From assembly GCF_030764225.1 (NCBI RefSeq), contig NZ_JASAXH010000021.1: 37,967 nt of DNA. One strand, written 5' to 3'. This DNA is from Phocoenobacter atlanticus. Its GTDB lineage: Bacteria > Pseudomonadota > Gammaproteobacteria > Enterobacterales > Pasteurellaceae. The notes under the pieces were generated by a model. The model made no database searches, was not told where the DNA came from, and saw only the letters and a program-made list of their open reading frames with translations. The position numbers were made by a program, and so were the translations under genes. Of this stretch, positions 26,226 to 36,000 are shown piece after piece; the first letter of the stretch is position 1, and the number at the start of each line of letters is the position of its first letter.

Positions 26226-26717
26226 ATGATTATATTACATACAAACTTTGGCGATATCAAAGTTGAATTAAATTTTGACAAAGCACCTATCTCAGCTAAA
26301 AACTTTGAAGATTATTGCAAAGAAGGATTTTACGATAACACCATCTTTCACCGTGTTATTGATGGCTTTATGATTCAAGGTGGTGGAATGGAAAGTGGTT
26401 TTATTGAGAAGCAAACCAAAGCAACCATCAAAAATGAAGCAAATAATGGTTTAAGTAATAAACGTGGTACGCTAGCAATGGCTCGTACTTCAGAACCACA
26501 CTCTGCTTCTGCACAATTTTTTATCAACGTCGCAGATAACACTTTCTTAGATCATAAGTCGGAAACAATGCAAGGCTGGGGCTATGCCGTATTTGCTGAA
26601 GTGGTTGAAGGTATGGATGTTGTGGATAAAATCAAGGGTGTGAAAACAGGTAATCGTGGTTTCCACCAAGATGTACCAAAAGAAGAAGTGGTGATTACAT
26701 CAGTCACTGTTGAATAA
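26226..26717 (+). CDS. ppiB: Peptidyl-prolyl cis-trans isomerase B (cyclophilin)
   Basis: A 163-residue cytoplasmic cyclophilin (E. coli PpiB has 164) that accelerates proline isomerisation during folding. The catalytic arginine is in YDNTIFHRVIDGFMIQGGG; MARTSEPHSASAQFFINVADN and the HKSETMQGWGYAVFAEVVEGMD region complete the active site. No signal peptide, so not the periplasmic PpiA type. AAAGGA precedes the ATG. Confidence 0.96.
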   Translation: MIILHTNFGDIKVELNFDKAPISAKNFEDYCKEGFYDNTIFHRVIDGFMIQGGGMESGFIEKQTKATIKNEANNGLSNKRGTLAMARTSEPHSASAQFFINVADNTFLDHKSETMQGWGYAVFAEVVEGMDVVDKIKGVKTGNRGFHQDVPKEEVVITSVTVE

Positions 26718-26728
26718 TCATTCGAATA

Positions 26729-26757
26729 CCGTAGAGACAGGGTATGCCCTGTCTTAT
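26729..26757 (-). repeat. Dispersed palindromic repeat, copy 2a
   Basis: GTAGAGACAGGGTATGCCCT followed by GTCTTAT is the reverse-oriented member of the repeat seen at 6703 and 32811. It starts 11 bp after ppiB and could act as its terminator, as the ACAGGG/CCCTGT core is self-complementary. Confidence 0.65.
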
Positions 26758-26770
26758 GTTATTTTTATTT

Positions 26771-26801
26771 TAATAAACAAGGTATACCTTGTTTCTACGT
26801 A
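26771..26801 (+). repeat. Dispersed palindromic repeat, copy 2b
   Basis: TAATAAACAAGGTATACCTT followed by GTTTCTACGTA is a forward-oriented variant, 13 bp from copy 2a, so the two face each other. It ends 8 bp before the cca ATG and so occupies the place of its ribosome-binding site. Confidence 0.65.
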
Positions 26802-26809
26802 TATTATCT

Positions 26810-28045
26810 ATGCAAATTTACCTTGTCGGCGGTGCAGTCCGTGATCAATTATTAAACCTCTCTGTTAAAGATCGTGATTGGCTTGTGGTGGGTGAAACAC
26901 CTGAACGCCTATTAGAGCAAGGTTTTCAACAAGTAGGAAATGATTTTCCTGTTTTTTTACACCCCAAAACTAATGAAGAATACGCATTAGCTCGTACAGA
27001 ACGCAAAAGTGGTAAGGGCTATAATGGGTTTATTTGTGACTTCTCTCCTGAAATCACATTAGAACAAGATTTAATCCGTCGAGATTTAACCATTAATGCG
27101 ATTGCACAAGATCTCAATGGCAAATTATTTGACCCGTTTAATGGTATCGCAGATTTAAACAACAAAATTCTCCGTCATATCTCCCCTGCTTTTGCAGAAG
27201 ATCCTTTGAGAGTACTTCGAGTGGCTCGTTTTACTGCTCGATTTCATCATTTAGGTTTTAGTATTGCAGAAGAAACGGTAAATTTAATGAAAGATCTTAC
27301 CGCTTGTGGTGAATTAGATCATCTCACTCCTGAACGAGTTTGGTTAGAAACCCGCAAAGCATTTAATACCCCATCACCACATATCTATTTTAACGTATTA
27401 AAAGAGGTGGGTGCATTAAAAGTATTATTTCCTGAAATTAATCAACTCTTTGGCATTATTCAACCTGAGAAACATCACCCTGAAATCGACTGCGGTATTC
27501 ACGCTTTAATGGTGTTAGAACAAGCTAAAAAATTAAGCTCACAAGCCAATGATCCCGAAATGATGTTATTTGGTGCGTTATGTCATGATCTCGGCAAAGG
27601 CACCACAGATAAGGCGATTTTACCTCACCATTATGGACACGAAAAACGTGGAGTAGGACTTTCAGCAACTCTCGCTAATCGTCTAAAAGTCCCAACCCAT
27701 TTAAAAGATTTTGCTAAATTAACTGCCGAATACCACACTCATTGCCATAAAATTATGGAATTAAAGCCTAAAACAGTAATGAAAGTCTTTAATAAATTTG
27801 ATGTATGGCGAAAGCCAGAACGCTTTTTTGATTTTTTACTGGTTTGTGAAGCTGACAGCAAAGGACGTCTAGGCTTTGAAAATAGGATATATCCTCAACG
27901 AGACTATGCCAAACAGCTTTATTTAATAGCAAACCAAGTGAATGTTCAGCAAGTCATTACCGATGGTTTTGAAAAACAAGCCATTAGAGAAGAATTAAAT
28001 AAAAGACGCCAAAAAGCCATTTTTGAGTATAAAAATTGCCAGTAG
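26810..28045 (+). CDS. cca: CCA-adding multifunctional tRNA nucleotidyltransferase
   Basis: A 411-residue enzyme that adds or repairs the 3'-CCA of tRNAs. The start was placed at MQIYLVGGAVRDQLL, where E. coli Cca begins MKIYLVGGAVRD; a longer frame from 26789 would run into the dispersed repeat. Class II nucleotidyltransferase motifs are GGAVRD with the DRDWLVVG acidic pair, RRDLTINAIA, and EDPLRVLRVARFTARF. A C-terminal HD phosphohydrolase domain (LCHDLGKG about residue 260) is present, as in gamma-proteobacteria. No strong Shine-Dalgarno is visible before this ATG. It is convergent with mazG, only 12 bp apart. Confidence 0.96.
   Translation: MQIYLVGGAVRDQLLNLSVKDRDWLVVGETPERLLEQGFQQVGNDFPVFLHPKTNEEYALARTERKSGKGYNGFICDFSPEITLEQDLIRRDLTINAIAQDLNGKLFDPFNGIADLNNKILRHISPAFAEDPLRVLRVARFTARFHHLGFSIAEETVNLMKDLTACGELDHLTPERVWLETRKAFNTPSPHIYFNVLKEVGALKVLFPEINQLFGIIQPEKHHPEIDCGIHALMVLEQAKKLSSQANDPEMMLFGALCHDLGKGTTDKAILPHHYGHEKRGVGLSATLANRLKVPTHLKDFAKLTAEYHTHCHKIMELKPKTVMKVFNKFDVWRKPERFFDFLLVCEADSKGRLGFENRIYPQRDYAKQLYLIANQVNVQQVITDGFEKQAIREELNKRRQKAIFEYKNCQ
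27299..27307 (-). other. DNA uptake sequence core
   Basis: Exact ACAAGCGGT on the minus strand inside cca (the sense strand encodes LTAC). Confidence 0.65.
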
Positions 28046-28070
28046 TTTTCTATAAAACTACTCTTTTTCT
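28041..28070. terminator. Shared bidirectional terminator of cca and mazG
   Basis: AGTAGTTTT (28041-28049) and AAAACTACT (28054-28062) form a perfect 9-bp stem with a 4-base loop, followed by CTTTTTCTTTT. The stem contains both stop codons: TAG of cca at 28043-28045 and, on the other strand, TAG of mazG at 28058-28060. The T-rich tail is also the last mazG codons. Confidence 0.8.
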
Positions 28071-28840
28071 TTTATATTATCCCAAATTGTATCTAACTCT
28101 TTAAGTGTACACTCTTCTAGTTTTTTACCCTGTTTTAGTACGATTTTTTCTACTTGTCTAAATCGATTTTCAAATTTTAGGTTGGCATTGCGTAAGACTG
28201 CTTCAGGATCGAGTTTTTGATGGCGACAAATATTGACAGTCGCAAATAATAAATCTCCTAGTTCTTCTGCGATTTTATCGTAATTTTGTGGTTGGTGATT
28301 AAGCTCTTGTTCTACTTCTAGTACTTCTTCTTTCACTTTATTAAATACATCAGTTGGATTATCCCAGTCAAAACCCACTTTGGCACAACGTTTTTGGATC
28401 TTATTGGCTCGAGTAAGGGCAGGGAGAGCAAAAGGAAGATCGTCTAAAATTGAGGTATGTTGTTTGACTTGTTTTTGTTGAGCTTTCATTTCATCCCAAT
28501 GTTTTAAAGCATCATCACTACTTTGAGCCAGTTTATCACCAAAAACGTGAGGGTGACGAAAAACGAGTTTTTCAATCAAATCATTTAACACATCATTAAA
28601 ATCAAATGAGCCTTCTTCTTCCGCTAAACGACTTAAAAAAACCACTTGAAGGAGCAAGTCCCCCAATTCTTCTCGTAGAGAAATTTTATCTTTGGTATGA
28701 ATTGCCTCTGCTACTTCATAGGTTTCTTCAAGTAAGCAAGGGAGCATTGTCTCAAAATTTTGTTTAATATCCCAAGGACAACCTGTTTCAGGGTGGCGGA
28801 GTTGAGCGGTGATCTCAATAAGTTGTTTAATATTTGTCAT
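28058..28840 (-). CDS. mazG: Nucleoside triphosphate pyrophosphohydrolase MazG
   Basis: A 260-residue protein (E. coli MazG 263) hydrolysing NTPs and dNTPs to monophosphates, a house-cleaning enzyme that also influences (p)ppGpp level in E. coli. Two tandem MazG helical-bundle domains are visible: the first with ETYEVAEAI and LREELGDLLLQVVF, the second with VKEEVLEVEQEL and IAEELGDLLFATVN, each providing an EExxE...ExxD metal site. The N-terminal LRHPETGCPWDIKQNFETM is the family signature. It is divergent from gyrB. Confidence 0.95.
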   Translation of the reverse strand: MTNIKQLIEITAQLRHPETGCPWDIKQNFETMLPCLLEETYEVAEAIHTKDKISLREELGDLLLQVVFLSRLAEEEGSFDFNDVLNDLIEKLVFRHPHVFGDKLAQSSDDALKHWDEMKAQQKQVKQHTSILDDLPFALPALTRANKIQKRCAKVGFDWDNPTDVFNKVKEEVLEVEQELNHQPQNYDKIAEELGDLLFATVNICRHQKLDPEAVLRNANLKFENRFRQVEKIVLKQGKKLEECTLKELDTIWDNIKEKE

Positions 28841-28876
28841 TTTTTATTCCTCAATGTGTTAAATCTGACTTTATTT

Positions 28877-28946
28877 TATAATACTTTTTTAACTTTTTCT
28901 GATATAATTATACTAATTTTATCGGCTTTTAATAAGCCGTTTTTAT
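28877..28946 (+). promoter_or_regulatory. gyrB upstream region: TATAAT boxes and a terminator-like leader hairpin
   Basis: Two TATAAT hexamers (28877-28882 and 28903-28908) lie between divergent mazG and gyrB, neither with a good -35 box. Just downstream, CGGCTT (28923-28928) and AAGCCG (28934-28939) form a hairpin followed by TTTTTAT, ending 24 bases before the gyrB ATG. It could be an attenuator or a transcript-stabilising structure. Confidence 0.45.
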
Positions 28947-28969
28947 ATGAGAGAAACAAAGGAATAACA

Positions 28970-31399
28970 ATGTCTGAACAAAGTCAAACAAACAGTTATG
29001 ATTCTTCCAGTATCCGAGTGTTACGTGGATTAGATGCGGTGCGTAAACGCCCAGGTATGTATATTGGTGATACGGATGATGGTACAGGGTTGCATCATAT
29101 GGTGTTTGAAGTTGTGGATAATGCGATCGATGAAGCATTAGCAAATTACTGTAATGATATTATTGTGACAATCCATTCTGATAACTCTGTGTCGGTGCAA
29201 GATGATGGTCGTGGTATCCCTGTGGGTATTCACGATGAAGAAGGCGTTTCAGCCGCAGAAGTCATTATGACGGTATTGCACGCTGGAGGTAAATTTGATG
29301 ATAACTCTTATAAAGTATCAGGTGGTTTACACGGTGTGGGTGTGTCGGTTGTAAATGCATTATCAGAAAAATTACAATTAACGATTCGCCGTGACGGTCA
29401 CGTTCACGAACAATTTTACTCAATGGGTGTGCCACAAGCACCTTTAGCTGTAATTGGTGATACAGAAAAAACAGGGACAACGGTTCGTTTTTGGCCAAGT
29501 TATGAAGTATTTAAAAATAAAACTGATTTTGAATATGCGATCCTATCAAAACGTTTACGTGAACTTTCTTTCTTAAATTCAGGTGTTTCAATTAAATTGA
29601 TTGATGAGCGTGATGGTAAGGAAGATCACTTTAAATATGAAGGCGGTATTCAAGCCTATGTGGAATATTTAAGTGAAGCTAAAAATCCTATTCACTCAAC
29701 CCCTTTCTATTTAACCACTGAGAAAGATGGTATTGGTGTAGAAGTCTCAATGCAGTGGAATGACAGTTATAGTGAGAATGTGTTCTGTTTTACCAATAAT
29801 ATTCCGCAACGTGATGGTGGTACTCACTTAGCTGGTTTTCGTGGTGCTTTAACTCGTGCCTTGAAAAACTATATGGAAAAAAATGTTAAGAATAAGAAAA
29901 ATGCCAATGTTGATGCGTCGGGCGATGATGCTCGTGAAGGATTAGTTGCGGTTATTTCTGTTAAGGTGCCAGACCCTAAATTTTCATCACAAACTAAAGA
30001 TAAATTAGTTTCATCAGAAGTAAGAAGTGCAGTTGAAAGTTCAATGAATGAACGTTTAGCCGAATATTTATTAGAAAATCCCCAAGATGCTCAAAGCATT
30101 GTCACTAAAATTGTTGATGCTGCACGTGCAAGAGATGCGGCTCGTAAAGCTCGTGAAATGACACGTCGTAAAGGGGCAATGGATTTAGGTGGATTACCGG
30201 GTAAATTAGCCGATTGCCAAGAAAAAGATCCTGCATTATCTGAATTATACCTTGTGGAGGGAGACTCTGCGGGTGGATCTGCAAAACAGGGGCGTGATCG
30301 TAAAAATCAAGCGATCTTACCCCTTAAAGGTAAGATCTTAAACGTAGAAAAAGCACGTTTTGACAAAATGTTATCTTCACAAGAAGTGGCAACCCTGATT
30401 ACAGCATTAGGGACAGGGATTGGTCGTGATGATTATAATCTTGAAAAATTACGTTATCATAAAATTATTATAATGACCGATGCGGACGTCGATGGTGCAC
30501 ATATTCGTACCTTATTATTAACCTTTTTCTATCGTCAAATGCCAGATTTAATTGAAAATGGTTATATCTATATTGCTCAACCACCCTTATATAAAGTGAA
30601 AAAAGGTAAACAAGAAACCTATATTCAAGATGATGGTGAAATGACACAATATGAATTAGAGCTTGCATTAAGTGGTGCCGCTGTTTATGTAAGTGAAAAT
30701 GCGCCAGCTATTAATGGAGTTGCATTAGAAAGTTTAATTAAAGAATTTAATAATGTTCAAGGAATGATTGGGCGTTTAGCAAGACGTTATCCAAAAGCTA
30801 TTTTAGATGAGTTAATTTATCAACCAGATTTAACGGAAGAATTTGCAAAAAATGAAGCAAATGTGACCGCTTGGGTGAATAAATTAATTGAAGTCATTTT
30901 TGAAAAAGGAACGGATGGCAGTAGTTACAGTGCAACAGTGGTTTATAATCCTGAGCGTAAAATTTATGAACCGCAAATCATTGTAACAACACACGGAATG
31001 GATACAACCTATACTCTCGATTTCAATTTTATATCAGGTACAGAATATAACCGTATTATGAAATTAGGTCGTCAGTTAAGAGATTTATTAGAGCCGACGG
31101 CTTATGTACAACGTGGTGAGCGTAAAATGCCAGTTGAAACCTTTGAACAAGCCATTGATTGGTTAGTAAAAGAATCTCGCAAAGGCTTAACAGTTCAGCG
31201 TTACAAAGGGTTAGGAGAGATGAATCCAGATCAATTATGGGAAACTACCATGGATCCTGTGGCACGTAAAATGTTACAAGTTTCAGTAACAGATGCCATT
31301 GCTGCTGATAAGCTCTTTACGACCTTAATGGGTGATGATGTAGAGCCACGTCGTAAGTTTATTGAAGATAATGCGTTAAATGCGAATATCGATATTTAA
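28970..31399 (+). CDS. gyrB: DNA gyrase subunit B
   Basis: An 809-residue ATPase subunit of gyrase, which with GyrA introduces negative supercoils. The start MSEQSQTNSYDSSSIRVL was chosen from the AAAGGA 6 bases upstream and family length (E. coli 804); the frame is open a further 70 codons upstream but across the mazG-gyrB promoter region. The GHKL ATP-binding domain shows VLRGLDAVRKRPGMYIGD, EVVDNAIDEA and GLHGVGVSVVNALS. The TOPRIM domain has VEGDSAGGSAKQGRDR (E430) and IMTDADVDGAHIRTLLLTFF. The C-terminal QRYKGLGEMNPDQLWETTMD is the GyrA-interacting signature. Confidence 0.98.
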   Translation: MSEQSQTNSYDSSSIRVLRGLDAVRKRPGMYIGDTDDGTGLHHMVFEVVDNAIDEALANYCNDIIVTIHSDNSVSVQDDGRGIPVGIHDEEGVSAAEVIMTVLHAGGKFDDNSYKVSGGLHGVGVSVVNALSEKLQLTIRRDGHVHEQFYSMGVPQAPLAVIGDTEKTGTTVRFWPSYEVFKNKTDFEYAILSKRLRELSFLNSGVSIKLIDERDGKEDHFKYEGGIQAYVEYLSEAKNPIHSTPFYLTTEKDGIGVEVSMQWNDSYSENVFCFTNNIPQRDGGTHLAGFRGALTRALKNYMEKNVKNKKNANVDASGDDAREGLVAVISVKVPDPKFSSQTKDKLVSSEVRSAVESSMNERLAEYLLENPQDAQSIVTKIVDAARARDAARKAREMTRRKGAMDLGGLPGKLADCQEKDPALSELYLVEGDSAGGSAKQGRDRKNQAILPLKGKILNVEKARFDKMLSSQEVATLITALGTGIGRDDYNLEKLRYHKIIIMTDADVDGAHIRTLLLTFFYRQMPDLIENGYIYIAQPPLYKVKKGKQETYIQDDGEMTQYELELALSGAAVYVSENAPAINGVALESLIKEFNNVQGMIGRLARRYPKAILDELIYQPDLTEEFAKNEANVTAWVNKLIEVIFEKGTDGSSYSATVVYNPERKIYEPQIIVTTHGMDTTYTLDFNFISGTEYNRIMKLGRQLRDLLEPTAYVQRGERKMPVETFEQAIDWLVKESRKGLTVQRYKGLGEMNPDQLWETTMDPVARKMLQVSVTDAIAADKLFTTLMGDDVEPRRKFIEDNALNANIDI

Positions 31400-31420
31400 C
31401 CTTATTAAGTAATGAATAAG

Positions 31421-31458
31421 ACCACAGATTGTAACAATATGATCTGTGGTTTTTTTAT
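31421..31458 (+). terminator. gyrB rho-independent terminator
   Basis: ACCACAGAT (31421-31429) and ATCTGTGGT (31442-31450) form a perfect 9-bp stem with a 12-base loop, followed by seven T residues, 22 bp after the gyrB stop. Confidence 0.85.
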
Positions 31459-31478
31459 AAAACTAAATTGGAGAAACG

Positions 31479-32636
31479 ATGAATAAATTTACATTATCAC
31501 TTAGTTTATTTGTATTAATGATATCAACCAGCATTTTTGCCAATAATGGAATAATAACAACTATTCCTGATAATTTGGGCAATATTTATAACTCAAAAAA
31601 CTTTAATCGTTATACAAAAGTCACCACTCCAAATGGTGGAAGCATTCATATTGTTGCACAGTCTCATTTAACTGATGAGCAGATTATTCGCTGTCGAAAT
31701 GTATTACAGCATTATTTAACAGATTATAAAGGCTCAAAATATGGTTCAGATAAGTCTGCTGTGGCAAATAAAATGGCAGAAAATAATGCGATTTTAGTAC
31801 TGTTAAATGGGCAAGATGATGGTAGTAATCCTGTTGGTAAAGAAGTAACAGGGCAACCTTTATATCAAAATGAAATACAAGTTGAAGGTAGCGATTGGTA
31901 TATGAACCAAAATTATGATCATAGAGATGCCACCTTTGAAGAAATTTTACATTTTATACACGATAATGGTATCGGTGTTGATGGCAATGATGACTTTTTA
32001 GGGGTGTTACCAAAATATCAAGCTAACATTAGAACAGCACAAAAAAATGGATTAGCGAAAAACTTATGGGGAAGAGGATCAGAAAATAAAAATTGGGTGA
32101 AAGAATTAGCGAATGAAAATAGTTTAACTCAGGAATATTTAGCTTCAGTTGTGGATAGTTATTATGGTTTATGGGGTGCTTGGAAAGAGGGGAAAGGTGG
32201 AATGTGGGGAATTTATACTGCAAAAACACGAGAAGATATTAAATCAAAAGATCCAATGGGCTATGCGTTAATGAATAAGCAATTTTTCCACTCTTATTTA
32301 ACTTATAATGCTCGTATAGATGCAAATTTAAAGGGAAATTTTTCATTAAAATTTGATCCTTCAAAACCTTATACACACCATTCAAGATACTTAAAAGATG
32401 TTACTTTATTAGGTAAGAATGATAATAGTGTTACTGTAAATGAATTAGATAATGATATTACTGGCAATGCTGGAAATAATGTAGTCATTTTTTCAGGAAA
32501 ATCTGCAGAATATAAAATTATTAAAAATAAAAGTAAAATTATTGTTGAGGATAAAGTTTCAGGTAGAGATGGCTCAAATACATTATCAGGTATTGAAAAA
32601 CTACAATTTAAGGATAAAACAGTAAATTTAAAATAA
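31479..32636 (+). CDS. Sec-exported protein with RTX-like C-terminal segment
   Basis: A 385-residue protein with a clear signal peptide (basic MNK, hydrophobic core, cleavage probably after SIFA at residue 21). The middle contains TFEEILHFIHDNGIGVDG (about 152-169), reminiscent of a zinc-peptidase helix but without a canonical HExxH; H158 and H161 are the only visible candidate ligands in it. The C-terminus, with LDNDITGNAGNNVVIFSG, a following IIVEDKVSGRDGSNTLSGIE and a final LQFKDKTVNL, resembles the segment that ends many RTX/type I-secreted proteins. No function is assigned. GGAG precedes the ATG. It follows the gyrB terminator and faces the large autotransporter. Confidence 0.75.
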   Translation: MNKFTLSLSLFVLMISTSIFANNGIITTIPDNLGNIYNSKNFNRYTKVTTPNGGSIHIVAQSHLTDEQIIRCRNVLQHYLTDYKGSKYGSDKSAVANKMAENNAILVLLNGQDDGSNPVGKEVTGQPLYQNEIQVEGSDWYMNQNYDHRDATFEEILHFIHDNGIGVDGNDDFLGVLPKYQANIRTAQKNGLAKNLWGRGSENKNWVKELANENSLTQEYLASVVDSYYGLWGAWKEGKGGMWGIYTAKTREDIKSKDPMGYALMNKQFFHSYLTYNARIDANLKGNFSLKFDPSKPYTHHSRYLKDVTLLGKNDNSVTVNELDNDITGNAGNNVVIFSGKSAEYKIIKNKSKIIVEDKVSGRDGSNTLSGIEKLQFKDKTVNLK

Positions 32637-33013
32637 TGAGGATGATTATAGCGGTCAGAATAGCCGTAAACTATTGTCTATGTATTTTTAGAAATCAATA
32701 ATTATTATAAATTGTGGACTGGATATAGAGACTATAAAAATAACTGTGTATCAGTTTTTCACATAACTCATTGCCTATCCAGTTTACTAGTTTAACTGAA
32801 TAAGCTGGCAAGATACAAGAGACAGGGCATATCCTATCTCTTGTATCTACGTAAGAAATTAAATTTGTTAATTTTCGATTTAATCTACTCGATATATTAT
32901 GCCTTATAATATTTTGTGAGGATTCTTATATCGAGCAATGGGAAGATACATACAAATTATGTGTGCTATCTCACCCCTAAGTTAATTAATGTAATATTCA
33001 CAGCCCATGTTTC
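32637..33013. other. Intergenic region between two convergent genes
   Basis: This 377-bp region at the 3' ends of the RTX-like gene and the autotransporter encodes nothing convincing. It contains a copy of the dispersed palindromic repeat (32811-32855) and a wide inverted repeat ACTGGATA/TATCCAGT (about 32716 and 32775). No strong terminator was seen for either gene. Confidence 0.6.
32811..32855 (+). repeat. Dispersed palindromic repeat, copy 3
   Basis: AGATACAAGAGACAGGGCAT followed by ATCCTATCTCTTGTATCTACGTAAG has an extended stem (AGATACAAGAGA with TCTCTTGTATCT) and the same ACAGGGCAT core and TCTACGTA end as the copies at 6703 and 26771. Confidence 0.65.
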
Positions 33014-36000
33014 TTAATAATTGTACATAAACAGAAGACCTGTATTCATTCCACGGTGTATACCAAATGATTTATTCATATTAATATCCATATAAAAATT
33101 ATTATTAAAGTTAACATCAAGTCCTACCTTGAGAGATTGAGTATCACCTCTAACATTAACACTAGGCATATCCAATCCTAGAACTTTTCCTTGTGCAATT
33201 CCTCTATATTCTCTGATCCATTTAGCATCAGTATAAATATTGATATGATTATTTATATAACCTTTTAGCTTTATCCCAACACCTGTTTCTAATGATTCAA
33301 TTTTATTGAATGTGAAATTCTGATTTTCAATCATAACATTGTCTTTACCAAAATATAAATAAGATCCTTCTATATAGGGCGTAACATTAATACTATAATT
33401 CGGAAATGCTGTATAAGCGCCTTTTAAGGTCATTCCAGCATAATTTCGTTTACTAGTAAAATTAACCTTATTATTTTTTGCACCTTTAATATTAGAAGAC
33501 TTATAACTTGTAATACTCTTACCTAATTTAGCACTAGATGTTAAATAAATAGCATTAAGTTTAGTTTGAAATAACATTCCTATACCATAATATCTAGAAT
33601 TTCCATTAGAAAATACAATATTATCTTTAGTCATTGTTTTGCTATGATATTGACCACTCCCTGCTTCAATAAAGGCACCAAATATATTATTATTTTTAAT
33701 TGCTCCAACCCCCGTCACCATATTAAAGCTATCTAAATCTGTATAATTAACTGTCCATTTACTACTATCTATAGTGCCAAATGCTTTAAATCCATGTAGG
33801 TTATTGTTTAAATTTAAACCGTTATCCATCAAAGAATTAGTCAAATCAAATCCATGATTAACAAATTCTATTCCTACAATACCTGTATTTAGATAAGATT
33901 CTGTTTGCTTAGCAACACGTCCTGCAACGTTGTTAATTACATTTTGTTTTTTGAATATATACGTTTTGGTTAAACCATCAGCAGATACTTTCACTTCATT
34001 AAAATCGTAACCAACAAATATTCCCTGCTCTTCAAAATCTTTGCCTACCACTGTTGCTTGAATTTCATTTCCTTCATCATCAAGCCATTTTGTAGTTTTC
34101 ACTTTATAAGCAAGATCTGGATTAAGTGGTGTTGTATCAATTAATTTTCCAAATATATAGGTTTTGGTTAAACCATCATCAGATACTTTTACTTCATTAA
34201 AATCATAACCAATAAATACACCTTGCTCTTCAAAATCTTTACCTGTTACTGCTGTTTGAATTTCTTTTCCTTCACTATCAAGCCATTTTGTGGTTTTCAC
34301 TTTATAAGAAAGATCTGGATTAAGTGGTGTTGTATCAATTAATTTTCCAAATATATAGGTCTTGGTTAAACCATCATCTGAGACACTTACTTCATTAAAA
34401 TCATAACCAATAAATACACCTTGCTCTTCAAAATCTTTACCTTTCACTGCTGTTTGAATTTCATTTCCTTCATTATCAAGCCATTTTGTGGTTTTCACCT
34501 TGTAAGCAAGGTTAGGATCTATCAAACCAGCTTTAATTACTTTTCCTAAAATATAAGTTTTAGTTAATCCATCATCAGAGACTTTTGTTTTGCTAATATG
34601 ATAGCCATCAAATTTACCTGCTTCCGCAAAGTCTTTTCCTGTTACCGTTGTTTGAATTTCTTTGCCCTCAAAATCTATCCATTTTGTGGTTTTCACTTTA
34701 TAAGCAAGGTTAGGATCTATCAAACCTGCATTGATTACTTTTCCTAAAATATAAGTTTTAGTTAATCCATCATCAGAGATTGTTGTTTTGCTAATATGAT
34801 AACCATCAAATTTACCTGCTTCCGCAAAGTCTTTTCCTGTTACCGTTGTTTGAACTTCTTTACCCTCAAAATCTATCCATTTAGTTGTTTTCACTTTATA
34901 AGCAAGGTTAGGATCTATCAAGCCTGCATTAATTACTTTGCCTAAAATATAAGTTTTAGTTAATCCATCATCAGAAACTTTTGTTTTGCTAATATGATAG
35001 CCATCAAATTTACCCGCTTCAGCAAAGTCTTTCCCTGTTACCGTTGTTTGAATTTCTTTGCCATCAAAATCTACCCATTTAGTTGTTTTCACTTTATAAG
35101 CAAGGTTAGGATCTATCAAGCCTGCATTAATTACTTTGCCTAAAATATAAGTTTTAGTTAACCCATCATCAGAGACTTTTGTTTTGCTAATATGATAGCC
35201 ATCAAATTTACCCGCTTCCGCAAAGTCTTTTCCTGTTACCGTTGTTTGAACTTCTTTACCCTCAAAATCTATCCATTTTGTGGTTTTCACTTTATAAGCA
35301 AGGTTAGGATCTATCAAACCAGCTTTAATTACTTTTCCTAAAATATAAGTTTTAGTTAACCCATCATCAGAGACTTTTGTTTTGCTAATATGATAGCCAT
35401 CAAATTTACCTGCTTCCGCAAAGTCTTTTCCTGTTACCGTTGTTTGAACTTCTTTACCCTCAAAATCTACCCATTTAGTTGTTTTCACTTTATAAGCTAG
35501 ATTTGGATCTATCAAGCCTGCATTAATTACTTTTCCTAAAATATAAGTTTTAGTTAATCCATCATCAGAGACTGTTGTTTTGCTAATATGATAGCCATCA
35601 AATTTACCTGCTTCCGCAAAGTCTTTTCCTGTTACCGTTGTTTGAATTTCTTTGCCATCAAAATCTACCCATTTAGTCGTTTTCACTTTATAAGCAAGAC
35701 TCGGATCTATCAAGCCTGCATTAATTACTTTGCCTAAAATATAAGTTTTAGTTAATCCATCATCAGAAACTTTTGTTTTGCTAATATGATAGCCATCAAA
35801 TTTACCCGCTTCAGCAAAGTCTTTCCCTGTTACCGTTGTTTGAATTTCTTTGCCATCAAAATCTACCCATTTAGTTGTTTTCACTTTATAAGCAAGGTTA
35901 GGATCTATCAAGCCTGCATTAATTACTTTGCCTAAAATATAAGTTTTAGTTAACCCATCATCAGAAACTTTTGTTTTGCTAATATGATAGCCATCAAATT

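Noticed and set aside
26789..26809. Longer cca start (MFLRILS)
   Set aside because: It lies within the dispersed repeat; the conserved N-terminus begins at the next methionine.
28760..28969. N-terminal extension of gyrB by 70 codons
   Set aside because: It crosses the mazG start and the promoter region; GyrB proteins begin near MSEQ and the Shine-Dalgarno AAAGGA fits the later ATG.
32716..32782. Wide inverted repeat ACTGGATA/TATCCAGT as a terminator or att site
   Set aside because: The arms are 8 bp with more than 50 bases between them in AT-rich DNA; likely chance.
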